In this document: positions 34,296 through 45,110 of the stretch, one piece after another
Numbering within the stretch: the first letter of the stretch is position 1
How the letters are laid out: each line of letters starts with the position of its first letter
Assembly (NCBI GenBank): GCA_001414345.1
Contig: LLCB01000263.1
Span: 1-64,000 of the forward strand
Direction: 5' to 3'
Length of the DNA stretch: 64,000 nt
Source: Hymenoscyphus infarciens
Taxonomy: Eukaryota > Ascomycota > Leotiomycetes > Helotiales > Helotiaceae
Position numbers and translations under genes: made by a program
Notes under the pieces: generated by a model
Database searches by the model: none
Seen by the model: only the letters and a program-made list of their open reading frames with translations
Told to the model about the DNA's origin: nothing

Positions 34296-34726
34296 GCTGG
34301 GACGAAACGGCACGCTGCTCCTTCACGGAATGTGTTCAGATAGGACTCGTAGATTCAAATCGAGGGAGCGAAGAGGTTTCTGTGAATGTAACCTAGTTGA
34401 GACGGGAAGGAAAAATGGCAGTGGTGGTGAAGCAATTATTAAATCCCACGAGAGTTGGGTCTGGTGGTTGAAACATGGATGTTTCGCACCGCACCTCATG
34501 GGCTGCTGCGGTGACCCCACCTGTAAAGCGCAACCTGAGGCTGAAGTGCAAACCAAAACACAATTTCTTCATTGTGATAGAGGCACTTTTGATTGAGGGA
34601 TTGGCATTGCTATTAGAAAAAGCGACTATTGCGAAAGAGTATACCCACTTGACACCCAAACGCCGATTTTGTCTGTACCAGTACTCCGCAGCCAGAAACC
34701 CTACCTATTGCAATAGCTTCATACAC
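34296..34726. other. Intergenic region
   Basis: Promoter of the Mso1-like gene and 3' flank of MAK16. No other feature is seen. Confidence 0.5.
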
Positions 34727-35745
34727 TCAATTCCGTACCAGTTGCCGAGGCGTTTCCTCAATCTCTTCCTCGTACTCAATTTCCATTCTCGCAAGCTTCT
34801 TTGGTTTGGCCTTGGAAATTGGTCCCTTCTTCCTCTTTGCGCCAGCAGTCTTATCATGCTCGCTCCCGTCGCTGTCATCCTCATCCTCGTCGTCAGTAGC
34901 ATCTTCTTCCCCACTTCCAAGCCAATCCTCCAAATCTCCGAGATCTTCCTCCTCCTCACCTAGATCACTGACATACTCCACTTCTCCAACGCCTTCCTCC
35001 TCCTCGTACTCTTGCTCATTCTCAAATTCGTCCTCCTCAATGCCTTCATCCAAGTCCTCATCCCTCGTGCCCTCGCCACCTCTCTCCAAGCCTTTGAGAA
35101 CCTTCTTCCAGATAGCTTCACTAACATTCAATGGTTGGTCGCCATAAGCTCCGCTTCGTAACCGCTCAATCAGCTCTCTCTCAATTGCTCTCTCAACCTT
35201 GGCCGCGGCCTCGGCTTTCCTCTCACGGGTCTCCTCACGCCTTCTGACCTTTGGGGCCAGTCTTGGAACCAACTTTTCGCCGAGTCTCTCGTCTTCCTTG
35301 GCGATTCTTCTCATCCGAATCCCAACTTGTGTCAATCTCGTAAGTCTCTGCTTGCATTTGTGGATGAGGAAATTTGGCCAGTAGATCAATCGCTCGTCGA
35401 CTTGTTGCAGCGCCTTGGCATAGTTTTGCGACAGCTTTATTCGTTCCCATAGCTTTGACGGCATGTGCGCGCGCTCGATGGTCTTCATGTAGAGGTAGAG
35501 GGTGCCGGTGTCGGGATTTGCGCGAACAGTAGCATATCGAGAATTGGCGAGAGGGCAGGACTGTCGATTGCAGAGACCGGTGACATTATACTCATTGCGA
35601 CAGAAGTTCTTTTCCTTCGTGGTTCTGTGGAATGTTAGTCTTGAAAACTCGATTTGGGACTCGCTCGAGACGGGAGAACGAACTTGAGCTTGAAGGAACA
35701 AAACTGCTGGTTGATAACCTGCCAGACAATTTCGTCGGACGACAT
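34727..35745 (-). CDS. MAK16: 60S ribosome biogenesis factor Mak16
   Basis: Nucleolar protein needed for early pre-60S assembly. Two exons on the minus strand, 35684-35745 and 34727-35624 (59-bp intron, donor GTTCGT), giving 319 aa. It begins [20 protein letters not shown], the diagnostic Mak16 start. The conserved L28e-like N-terminal half then carries [20 protein letters not shown] (metal-ligand-like cysteines), [22 protein letters not shown] and [12 protein letters not shown]. The C-terminal third is a long acidic stretch ending in a basic patch ([18 protein letters not shown]), as in orthologues. The gene is intact. It sits immediately next to the large RIPed island, whose edge is about 240 bp upstream of the start codon. 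Confidence 0.96.
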
Positions 35746-36336
35746 TGTGGAGAGGGGCAAAGGTATTCTTCTCAACCTAGAACTGACCGGACGTTGGTTG
35801 TAGAAAATTGTGTTGGCGGGGTGCTGGTGCACCTCAATCTTCGTTTTTTTGCGGCCAACGGGCGATAAAAAACGTACCAATCAGATACGACTGGGCCCAC
35901 CAAGTGGGGCGGGTAGTTTCCCTCGTCGGGTAGGTACTTCCATTAGACCAATTAATAAGTGCACGCTAGCACTCAACCCTTTCCCAAAAGTCATACGACG
36001 TAAGGCTTTAAGAAGTCTATTATAGTTGTCTTATATAAGCTTAGAAAGATAACGTATACTAAGCTTAAGTTATTTTACTCTATTACTCTTCTAAATACTA
36101 TAAATAAGATTATAGACTTAGTACTTATTAAGAAAATCTAGTATTATATAAAGAAACACTTTATACTACTAGTAATATATATAAGAGAACGTAAGCAATT
36201 ATTATATAAATATAGTATATATCTCTTTTTTAAAAAGATATACTTAGCTTAGAGAAAGAGAAAAGTAATAAGTCTACTTATACTTAATATTTTTAGAGTC
36301 TTTAACTATATATTATATAAGAGACACTACTATTAG

Positions 36337-36821
36337 ATAAATCTATATAGAATATATAGATATTTAATATATTTAATCTTTTTAAATCTATTAATACTCT
36401 TTTATACTAAATATTATAAATAAAGATCTAAAAGACATTAGATAGTTATAGTAGCTTAGCTACTATAACTCTTAGATAAATCTATATAGAATATATAGAT
36501 ATTTATCTATTAATATTCTTTTATACTAAATATTATAAATAAAGGTCTAAAAGACGTTAGATAGTTATAGTAGCTTAACTACTACTACTATTAGATAAAT
36601 CTATTAATACTCTTTTATACTAAATATTATAAATAAAGTTCTAAAAGATATTAGATAGTTATAGTAGCTTAGCTACTACTACTATTAGATAAATCTATAT
36701 AGAATATATAGATATTTAATATATTTAATCTTTTTAAATCTATTAATACTCTTTTATACTAAATATTATAAATAAAGGTCTAAAAGATATTAGATAGTTA
36801 TAGTAGCTTAGCTACTATAAC
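36337..36821 (+). repeat. Tandem palindromic repeat array, left part
   Basis: Four units of about 93-138 bp, beginning near 36337, 36470, 36591 and 36684. Each ends in a hairpin of 12-base arms around TTA (AGTTATAGTAGC / GCTACTATAACT, with variants) and most also contain the small palindrome TCTATATAGAATATATAGA. Length differences come from internal deletions of the segment TTTAATATATTTAATC and neighbours. The array is interrupted by the Copia insertion at 36822. Confidence 0.85.
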
Positions 36822-36992
36822 TGTCGGTATAACTCAAGAGTAAGTAACTGCTCGGGATAGCGTACGTGGGAACACGTAACCTTCTCGCTTAAGAGCTACT
36901 TAAGTAGGCATCGTAGCTAGCTTTACTCGGTATATACGAATAATAATATAACTCTTTTTATATTACTTTTATAATTATAAGTTATACTAATA
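36822..36992 (+). repeat. 5' LTR of the Copia element
   Basis: 171 bp, identical in layout to the copy at 42821-42991 and differing by transitions. It retains a few CpA/TpG and GC-rich words (CTGCTCGGGATAGCG), so it is less mutated than the interior. Confidence 0.92.
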
Positions 36993-39900
36993 CTAATTAG
37001 TAGACGTATAGATTAGATACTTAGTTACTTTATATATTTCTACTATAAGTATACTTATATAAAAGTAAACTCGATATTACTAGCAGACTTCTCTTTATAG
37101 ATCGTAGTTCCTTCTACTATCTAAATTCATAATAATATACTATAAACGCTTCTTAATATAAGAAGCACCGATTACTAATACTAACCTTCTATTATCTTCT
37201 AAGATAATTTATACTCTCTAAGACATCTATTTATCTAAAACCTAATATCTCTTTTACCTACTAAGTAAAGTATAAATAGACTTTTAATAATATCTATTAA
37301 TTTAAGTAATAATAACACCTATAATATAATAGACTTACTAATATCGATTCTAACGATTTCAGAAGCTTTAACTTTAACACCGACTTCGGCACTAAAATAG
37401 GCTCTAAAGCTAGTACTAAAGCCAAAGTTAATATAGATAGAAGAGATACTTTTTACTACTAAATAAGAAGAGGAGTATACTAAAGAAGAGAACAAAGACC
37501 TTCTTCTTTAGAACGAATTTCAAATAGACTTTAAAGAATAGAATTAAGATAAACTCGCTAAGATCTACTAGTCTATAAATACTAAGTTATACTAGATACT
37601 TTATAAAAGAGGTATATAAGTTAAGATAGATAGATATAAAATACTTATATCTTAAGTACTATATAACACTACTACTAAGGTTAACTAAACTAAGTAGTTA
37701 GACGAAGAATTAAAAGCTATAGTATTAGAAGAAGCTAGTAGTAAAGTCTTTAGATCTTGTTATAAATATATAGTAGAATATGTTAAAAGATAATAAAAGC
37801 TATAGTAATAATAACTATAATAATAGTAACCTCTAGCTAAAAATATTACTTAAAACACCTAATCTAAGATAAAGGCTAGAGACGAAGCTTTAAAAGCATC
37901 TACTATATAATAATAATAATAATAACTAATATAATAACCGATACCTTCGACGACTTTAATTCTACTAACTAAAAGAAAAGACCTAAGCGATCTAGTATAA
38001 CCTCTAATCTAATCTTTAAATCTACTAAAAGATAACTAGATCTTCTTCTTTATATTCTATTAATTTAGCGAAGATACTAGTAGTAACGATTTTAACGATA
38101 CCTCTAAGTATCTAGAATATAATCGGCAATAGAATAAACTTAGTAGAAGACTACTAGTATAAATAAATATAGTATATTTCAAACTAGAATTAACTTCTCA
38201 AAGTTTAAAGAGTTAAGACTACTCTTATATATTAGGCACTCTTATAAAAGTATATAAGGATAATTAAAAGTATAGTAGAAAAGAAGACAACTTTATAATT
38301 AAAGTTATAATATTTAAAAACATATATAAGAGAAGTAGAGTATTACTAACGATTTACTCTCTTATCTTTCTTACTATACTAAAAGGTAACGCTTTAAATT
38401 ACTTTTATACTATACTTTTTAATAAATATAATAATTAATCTTTTAAAGTTTTATCTATATCTATATAATAATACTTTAAAGATAAACTTTATAAAAGAGG
38501 CTAATTATCTAAGTAAAATAATATTAATTTATAAGAGATAATATAAGTATCTAAAGTATTAATATTATAGTCTTTTAAGAATATATTATTAAGACTTAAT
38601 TTACTAAGATTTTCTCTTTCTATAGACTTTTATACTAATAGTTAGTTTTTAAATAAGCTAATTTTAGTATATAAAAAGGTCCTAGATTATACTATTATAA
38701 TATTAACCTTACTCTAAGACTCTTTAATTTCTAATACTATTACTCTTCTATAAAGTTTAATCTAATCCTATATAAAAGTCTATCTAAAAACAGTTATAAA
38801 TAAAATTATAATAACTAAGAGATACTTCTATAAAAGTAGATAATATAATAGTATAAATAAATTTAGTAGTATAGATTAATATAAGAAGAAGAGGATATAT
38901 TATATATATAAAAAGAATAATTATTTATCTTAGGATTATAGTTAAGAAGAGTAAGACTATTACTTTACTAAATAGACTAATAAGAATTCTAAATACTTTA
39001 AAGAAAAGCGAGATAAGTATACTAGAAAGGTATATAATATAAATATAGTATATACTTAAGATATCTAGAAGGAAAAGATATTAAAAATACTTTAAGCTAT
39101 TACTCTATTAAAAGAAGATAGTTACTTATTAAATACTAGCTTAGATAACGAAGTTATTTATTATAATATTACTTCTATAAGATTTATTAACGATTTAAAT
39201 ACTAAATAACTTACTATAAATTTAATAAGTTTAGTATAAAAACACGCTATTAATAGATATATCTTATAAAACCTAAACGACTTAAATAACACTTCTAACG
39301 TTATATATAAATTTATAAAGAAGGTATTTATAATAATAGCTAAAAGATATATAAAAGAGAACTTCTTTAGTATAATAATTAATACTAAAGTAGCTTAAAA
39401 GTTCAGTATAAGATATAACTAATATCTTATATATATTAGACTTATTAAAAGTATCTTAATTAATAAAGATATAAAGAGTTAATTTAATATCTAGTTTAGT
39501 AAGAGATATACTCTATCTTTAGAATTAATAATAATTGATATATTAATTAGAAAAGTAGAGTTTTATATAATATAATCTAATACTCCTTTTATCTTTTATA
39601 TTAATAATATAAATAACTTAAATATTACTTTAAATAATCTTTAAAATATACTTATCTAAGAAAATAAAAAAGAGGTAGAAATTAAGAGGTTCTCTATTAT
39701 ATAACGATTTAGACACCCTTTTCTACTCTAGGATAAAGCTATATATAACTTTATATAAGAGTATTTGATATTTCTTATAAATATTAATATTTAACGACTT
39801 TATAAATAATTTAGCTACTTATTAGTACTAAGATTATAACGTATATTAGAAAGAGCTAGGTATTATATTAACTAAGGCATCTTTTAATATCTTACTAAAT

Positions 39901-42820
39901 TTTATAAATACTATTAAAAGTATAGAAGTTCGCCTAGCTAATTTAAGTTTACTCTTTATAATAACCTTAAATTTAATTATAGTATTTTAATTAATACTTT
40001 CCTCCTTAATAAGTAAGTAGTCTTATACTATATAGACGAAGTAATAAAGTATTAAGTAAGTAACTTTTTACTAGATATAAAAGTAACGACTATATAAGAG
40101 GTCTTCTAAAGATATTAAATTAATATATATCTTAAACCCTCTAATTATATTATTATAAATACTAGAATAAACTTTATTAAAAAAGACTTTATATACTCTA
40201 CTACTAGAATAGATACTATAATAAAGACTATACTAGTTAAAGTATATAATTTAATTAGTATAATAGAACGTTACTATAGACTAATTCGACAGGTATATAA
40301 TATTATATATAAATAAGAGCTCTATCTCTTATAGAGTTTAGCACTTTAAATAGCCTTTAAAGTAATTAACGATATAGTAGGCTTAAATAGACTAGTCTCT
40401 ACTCTATTAGTATATAGAGTATATACTCGAATAACTGTAACTAACACACCTTTATAACTGATTTCTATAAGGTCTAAGACTTATAAGAAGGCTACTTAAG
40501 AGGTATAAAAGTAGATTATATCTTATTAAGTTAAAGAGGCTCTTAATATACAAAATAGACTAATTAACTAAGTTAAGAACTTATACTTAAATTTAGACGT
40601 TTTAGTATAAAGAGAGTATATAAAGTCTTAGATAAGACCTTTTATCTTTTAAGAAATCAAGAATAAGAACTATATAGTAGTACTACTAAGTAGTTCTATA
40701 AAATTTTAATCTATAGTTATAAAGCTATACTTTATTAAAACTTCTAAAACTTCTAAAATAGTACTAGTAACTAAAGAAGTTTCTAATATAACACTGTCTA
40801 AAACAACACTATAACTCTATAAAAAAGAGGGAACTTTTAAGTAATAGAGTAGATAGGTAGTAGAATAATATTCACCTTTCTCTTAATATTAACTTCGTTA
40901 GTTATAAATCTATTAAAATACTAATATTCTAGAACTATTACTAGAACTACTCTAAAAGCGTAGACATAGACGGCTCTAAAAGCATCTAAGGCCTTTAGAT
41001 AATATTAAAGTATTATTCTAATAGTTAGATACTTTTATTAATAATATTAACTATATTACTCTTAAAGACGTTGAAACTTTTCTTACTAATTTAAGTAAAC
41101 CTTATAATATTAAAGTCTTTATAGCTAATAATAGTATAATATATATTAAATTATAATAAAAAGAGATTAATAGATTAACTAATTAAAGTGTTTTTAAGAT
41201 TATTACCTAAAAGGAGTTACTTCTTAATACTAGAATATTTAGATTACGCTTTATAGATAATATTAAATTTAAGAGTATAGTACTTACTTTTATAAAGTTA
41301 AGATTAGTTATCTAAGCCTATAATAATACTAGAAAGTCTCTAGTACTTATCTAAGCGTCTACTATTTAAAGAGTTAGCTAGAGAATAATTCTTATACTTA
41401 TTATAATACTTCTAGGCTTATAAGTATTTATTTAGAATATTATATAAGCGTATACTTAATTATTAACTAACTTAAATTAAAAATTCTTTATATACTCTTC
41501 TAAAAGTTATTCTTAATAGAAGAATATATTCTTTAAAGTAATTAGACTATTATATAGTATTCTAGAAGCTAGTAATTATTAGTTTACGACGTACTATAAA
41601 AACTATATTCTAAGGCTTATAATAGAATAGTTAATATTTAACTTCTGTCTTTTATATACTAAGTTATACTAATACGATAAGTAAGTAAAGTTAGATACCT
41701 CTTTTAGTATAGTAGGCCTTTAAACTAATAATACTCTTATACTTACTAATAACGCCTTTACTAATAAAGAGAAGGTTACTATTAACAAGGCTAGATTTAT
41801 ATCTAAGAAGAGGGAAAAGCTTACTATTAACTATCTAATTAAATTTAATAGAGGACTAATTACTAAGTATTAAGATAGCTTTATATCTCTTACTTAAGAT
41901 TATATAAAATACTTAGATTTAGTACGAAAAGCTCTAACTAAGATATCTAATATAAAAAGGACATTATATATAGTAGATACTAAAGATTAATATATTATAT
42001 AACGTACTAGAGGTATATACTTAGCTATAGTATCTTAACCTAAGGCTGCTTTTAACTTATTATATACTACTTAAACTATTAATTCTTAAGATAATAATAT
42101 TTTACTTCTTAAGAAGCGAATTTAATAGTAAATTAAGAATACTATAAGAGGGCTTAAATTCGTTAAATTAGATAAAACTTCTCTAAAGTTATATACTTTT
42201 ACTAATAGATTATTTACTAATAATAAGAACTTATTATTATAAATTAGTTATGTTATTACTCTTATAAATAAGGATAATAATACTAATATCTTATATCAGT
42301 CTTCTACTAAGTATAAGAGAGTTACTTATAGTGTTTTAGTATTAGAAAATATATATAATAAGCTCTAGATTTAACGTTATAGCTTTAATAAAATCAACTT
42401 TTAAAAGTATTTTAGGATTTAAGATACTACTTATAATATATACTAATTTGAAGTCTATTTATAAATATATAGTTAAATTAAGTACAACTAAAGAGAAGCG
42501 ACTAATAATTAATATTATATATCTATAAGAAGTATATAAATTAAGAGAGATTAATAAGATTAAATAGATTAATAATAAAAGTAATTCTATAAATACTATA
42601 ACTAAAAAGGGTTACTATAATACTCTATAAAAGTTAATTAATACTAATAAGCTAGATATTAACCTTATAGAGTAAGTAGAACGAAATAAGAGATAATAGA
42701 GGATTAAAATAGAGCCTTCTTATTAGTTAAGAACAGAGATAGAGAGCTCTAATTAGTTAGATTAGATATATATTTTTTTAATAATTTTAAGTAACTTCGA
42801 CCTTTTTAGAGAGGTGCTAG

Positions 42821-42991
42821 TGTTAGTATAACTTAAGAGTAAGTAACTGCTTAGAATAGCGCACGTAGGAACACGTAATCTTCTCGCTTAAGAGCTACTT
42901 AAGTAGGCATCGTAGCTAGCTTTACTCGGTATATACGAACGATAATATAACTCTTTTTATATCGCTTTTATAACTATAAGTTATACTAATA
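42821..42991 (+). repeat. 3' LTR of the Copia element
   Basis: 171 bp, begins TGTTAGTATAAC and ends TTATACTAATA. It is followed by the ATAAC target duplication and the continuation of the tandem array. Confidence 0.92.
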
Positions 42992-43400
42992 ATAACTCTT
43001 AGATAAATCTATATAGAATATATAGATATTTATATATTAATACTCTTTTATACTAAATATTATAAATAAAGGTCTAAAAGATATTAGATAGTTATAATAG
43101 CTTATCTACTATAACTCTTAGATAAATCTATATAAAATATATAGATATTTAATATATTTAATCTTTTTAAATCTAGTAATCTCTTAATACTTTTATATAC
43201 TAAATATTATAAAAAATATCTAAAAAACGTTAGATAGTTATAGTAGCTTAGCTACTACTACTATTATATAAATCTATATAGAATATATAGATATTTATTA
43301 TCTTTTATCTTCTTAAATCTATTAATACTTTTATATACTAAATATTATAAATAAAGGTCTAAAAAACATTAGATACTTATATTCGCTTAGCTATTATAAA
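42992..43400 (+). repeat. Tandem palindromic repeat array, right part
   Basis: Continuation of the same array after the Copia insertion: about three more units starting near 42997, 43120 and 43263, progressively more diverged. The hairpins have lost perfect symmetry (for example GTTATAATAGCTTATCTACTATAAC). Confidence 0.8.
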
Positions 43401-43810
43401 TCTATTATAACTATTTATTATATAAATATAATAACTTATATTAAACCTAAATCTTTATCTAAATATATATATTATCTTAGCTTTTATAAGAAATTTAATT
43501 TAATTATAATACTAAAAGCTACTATAGTTTACTTTCTACTTCTTTTAGCTTTACCTCTTAAAACTATCTATAATTTAGCTATAAAACCTTATTTATATAG
43601 TCTTTTTCTCTAATATTTATATTAAGAATAAATATTACTTAGTTCTCTTTTTATTTTAAGAAAACTAGACTAGTTATACTACTAATTAGATAAACAACTA
43701 TTAATATATAAGATAGTTTTATAAGAAACCTCTCTTTCTCTTATCTCTTTATCTAGCTCTCTTTACTTCTAGCTTACGTATTACGTTACTTAAGAGGTAT
43801 CTTAAACTCT

Positions 43811-44283
43811 GCTTTGAATTAGCGATTAGCAAAGGCAACTTGTGGCGTAAGTGAGGCTGTGCTGTCACTATAGCTGTTATACCAGGGTTTTGACCCTTTT
43901 AAGAGTTTGTTACGTCGCTATGACAGCGCCTTAAAAGGGGCACAGCAGGGGTGGCTCTGCCATGCCAGAGGTGCTTTTGTGTTCTTTCTCACACAATACA
44001 GCGAAATTCAGCGGATCAAACGATAGGAATACTCACAAGATGAAGCTAAAAGCGCCCCGGACCGTTGCAAATCCTCCCCGGCCGTTGCCCCTGATGAAGG
44101 CTATGCTTGTAGGCGGCAAGAAACCAGGTGAAGGACTTTAAATCATCTCTTCCAATGGATTTCCTCAGTTCTCATAAAACGTGACCCAGACCACATGTCA
44201 TAACTCAATTCCTCTAACCCTCCAATGATAAAAGTTGTGTGACATGAATGATAGTTCAGCCCGTAGAGACGAGGTGTGAAACC
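43811..44283. other. Intergenic region beside the RIP island
   Basis: Normal base composition resumes here. Imperfect hairpin sequences (CCCTTTTAAG ... CTTAAAAGGGG at about 43894-43940) suggest the outer end of an old transposon. No gene is recognised. Confidence 0.45.
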
Positions 44284-44739
44284 TCATGTCTCTGTTGGAA
44301 TATCCTCCTCCCCAAACGGCCAACCACCTTTACCCCACGCCTCTCCAACCCTCGTCCAAGTCCCCAGACTTTCGACCTCCGCCTTGCCCAACTTTAGTTC
44401 CCCTCCCTCCGTATGGTAGATATGTGGAAAACCACCAAGTCTACCCTCTGTATCCCAGCAGCTCCCTTTCTCATCTTCCGGACCCAAACCCTTTGCCATC
44501 TCCCATTTTACGCGTGGCTCCACGCGTTCATATGGAACCCGAAGAATGATGACTGCGGGTGTTGTTGTGAAAAATCTTTGAAGCGTGCCGAGGATTTGTT
44601 TGGAGGTGCTCATGTGGATAAAGCCATCGCAACTGTCGAGGTCGGAGAGGGGTAGACAATCTGGAAGGGGGGATGGTGGGGGTGGGGAGGATGGGAGAAT
44701 TTTGTAGATGTATTTTGGAGGTCCTGAGGGGGAAGACAT
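44284..44739 (-). CDS. DUF952 domain-containing protein
   Basis: 151 aa single-exon protein, ATG at 44739; the frame continues upstream only to a GTG. Residues about 7-120 match the DUF952 fold: PKYIYKILPSSPP at the start, LPLSDLDSCDGFIHMST (the conserved D-x-x-DGFIHxS motif), then ILGTLQRFF and a late GGFPHIYH segment. DUF952 proteins are small soluble proteins of unknown biochemical role, found in bacteria and fungi. The conserved His of the FIHMS motif is present. It borders the RIP island on one side and the NRPS-like gene on the other, in the same direction as the latter. A link to the cluster is not supported. Confidence 0.88.
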   Translation of the reverse strand: MSSPSGPPKYIYKILPSSPPPPSPLPDCLPLSDLDSCDGFIHMSTSKQILGTLQRFFTTTPAVIILRVPYERVEPRVKWEMAKGLGPEDEKGSCWDTEGRLGGFPHIYHTEGGELKLGKAEVESLGTWTRVGEAWGKGGWPFGEEDIPTET

Positions 44740-45110
44740 TTTGGGTGATGGTGTTGTCAATGTTGCGGCTTGCAAATCAGACACCGAGACAGGTCTAGAG
44801 GTTGAGTTGTCGATTACAAGATAGACTGTACGTATTGGTACGAAGAGTTCCAGATGGCGGGGAAGTCTTGGTCACCTGATTTCGCGTTATTTTAAAGAAT
44901 ATTGAAAAAAGACGCGACGTGGCGTGTGAGTTCCAAACCATTTTTGTTTCAAGAATCTCAACACAATATGATAATCATTCGAAATGGTTAGTAGATTTAA
45001 GGAATATTTACGCTGTTTCCCTGAACTTATTTCGCGTAACAGTTTCAGAATATCGTGCACAATTTAAGAACTGGTTTTCTCAAAGAAAGCCCGGATCCTT
45101 CACATGAGGT
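44740..45110. other. Intergenic region
   Basis: Short spacer, probably the promoter of the DUF952 gene and the 3' flank of the NRPS-like gene. Confidence 0.5.

Larger units (their letters stand above)
36822..42991 (+). mobile_element. Ty1/Copia LTR retrotransposon, RIP-inactivated
   Basis: A 6,170-bp element with 171-bp LTRs and a perfect 5-bp target duplication ATAAC (36817-36821 and 42992-42996). Its LTR ends TGTCGGTATAAC and GTTATACTAATA are inverted repeats apart from RIP-type changes. Reading TAA/TAG as Gln gives pol in Copia order: an integrase-end region at about 40230-40560 (LLVYRVYTRITVTNTP), then reverse transcriptase of the RVT_2 type from about 41300 (AYNNTRKSLVLI), a later RGIYLAIVS block near 42010, and RNase H (FTNRLFTNNKNLLL) near 42200. 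A purine tract (TTTTTAGAGAGG) precedes the 3' LTR. Stops occur throughout, so it is incapable of moving by itself. Confidence 0.88.
35985..43810. repeat. AT-rich RIP island
   Basis: About 7.8 kb with almost no CpA or TpG, very high TpA, and CpG, CpT and ApG retained, which is the signature of repeat-induced point mutation. It contains a Copia element inserted into a palindrome-bearing tandem array. Both edges are sharp. The left edge is close to GTCATACGACGTAA (35990-36003); on the right, TTACGTCGCTATGAC (43910-43924) lies just outside. These two are inverted copies and may be the ends of an older, larger transposon. The stretches 36004-36330 and 43430-43810 hold no recognised coding remnant. 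Confidence 0.85.

Noticed and set aside
34806..35147. Ser-rich plus-strand frame
   Set aside because: Antisense of the acidic, Glu/Asp-rich tail of MAK16; the serine richness is simply the complement of GAG/GAA-type codons.
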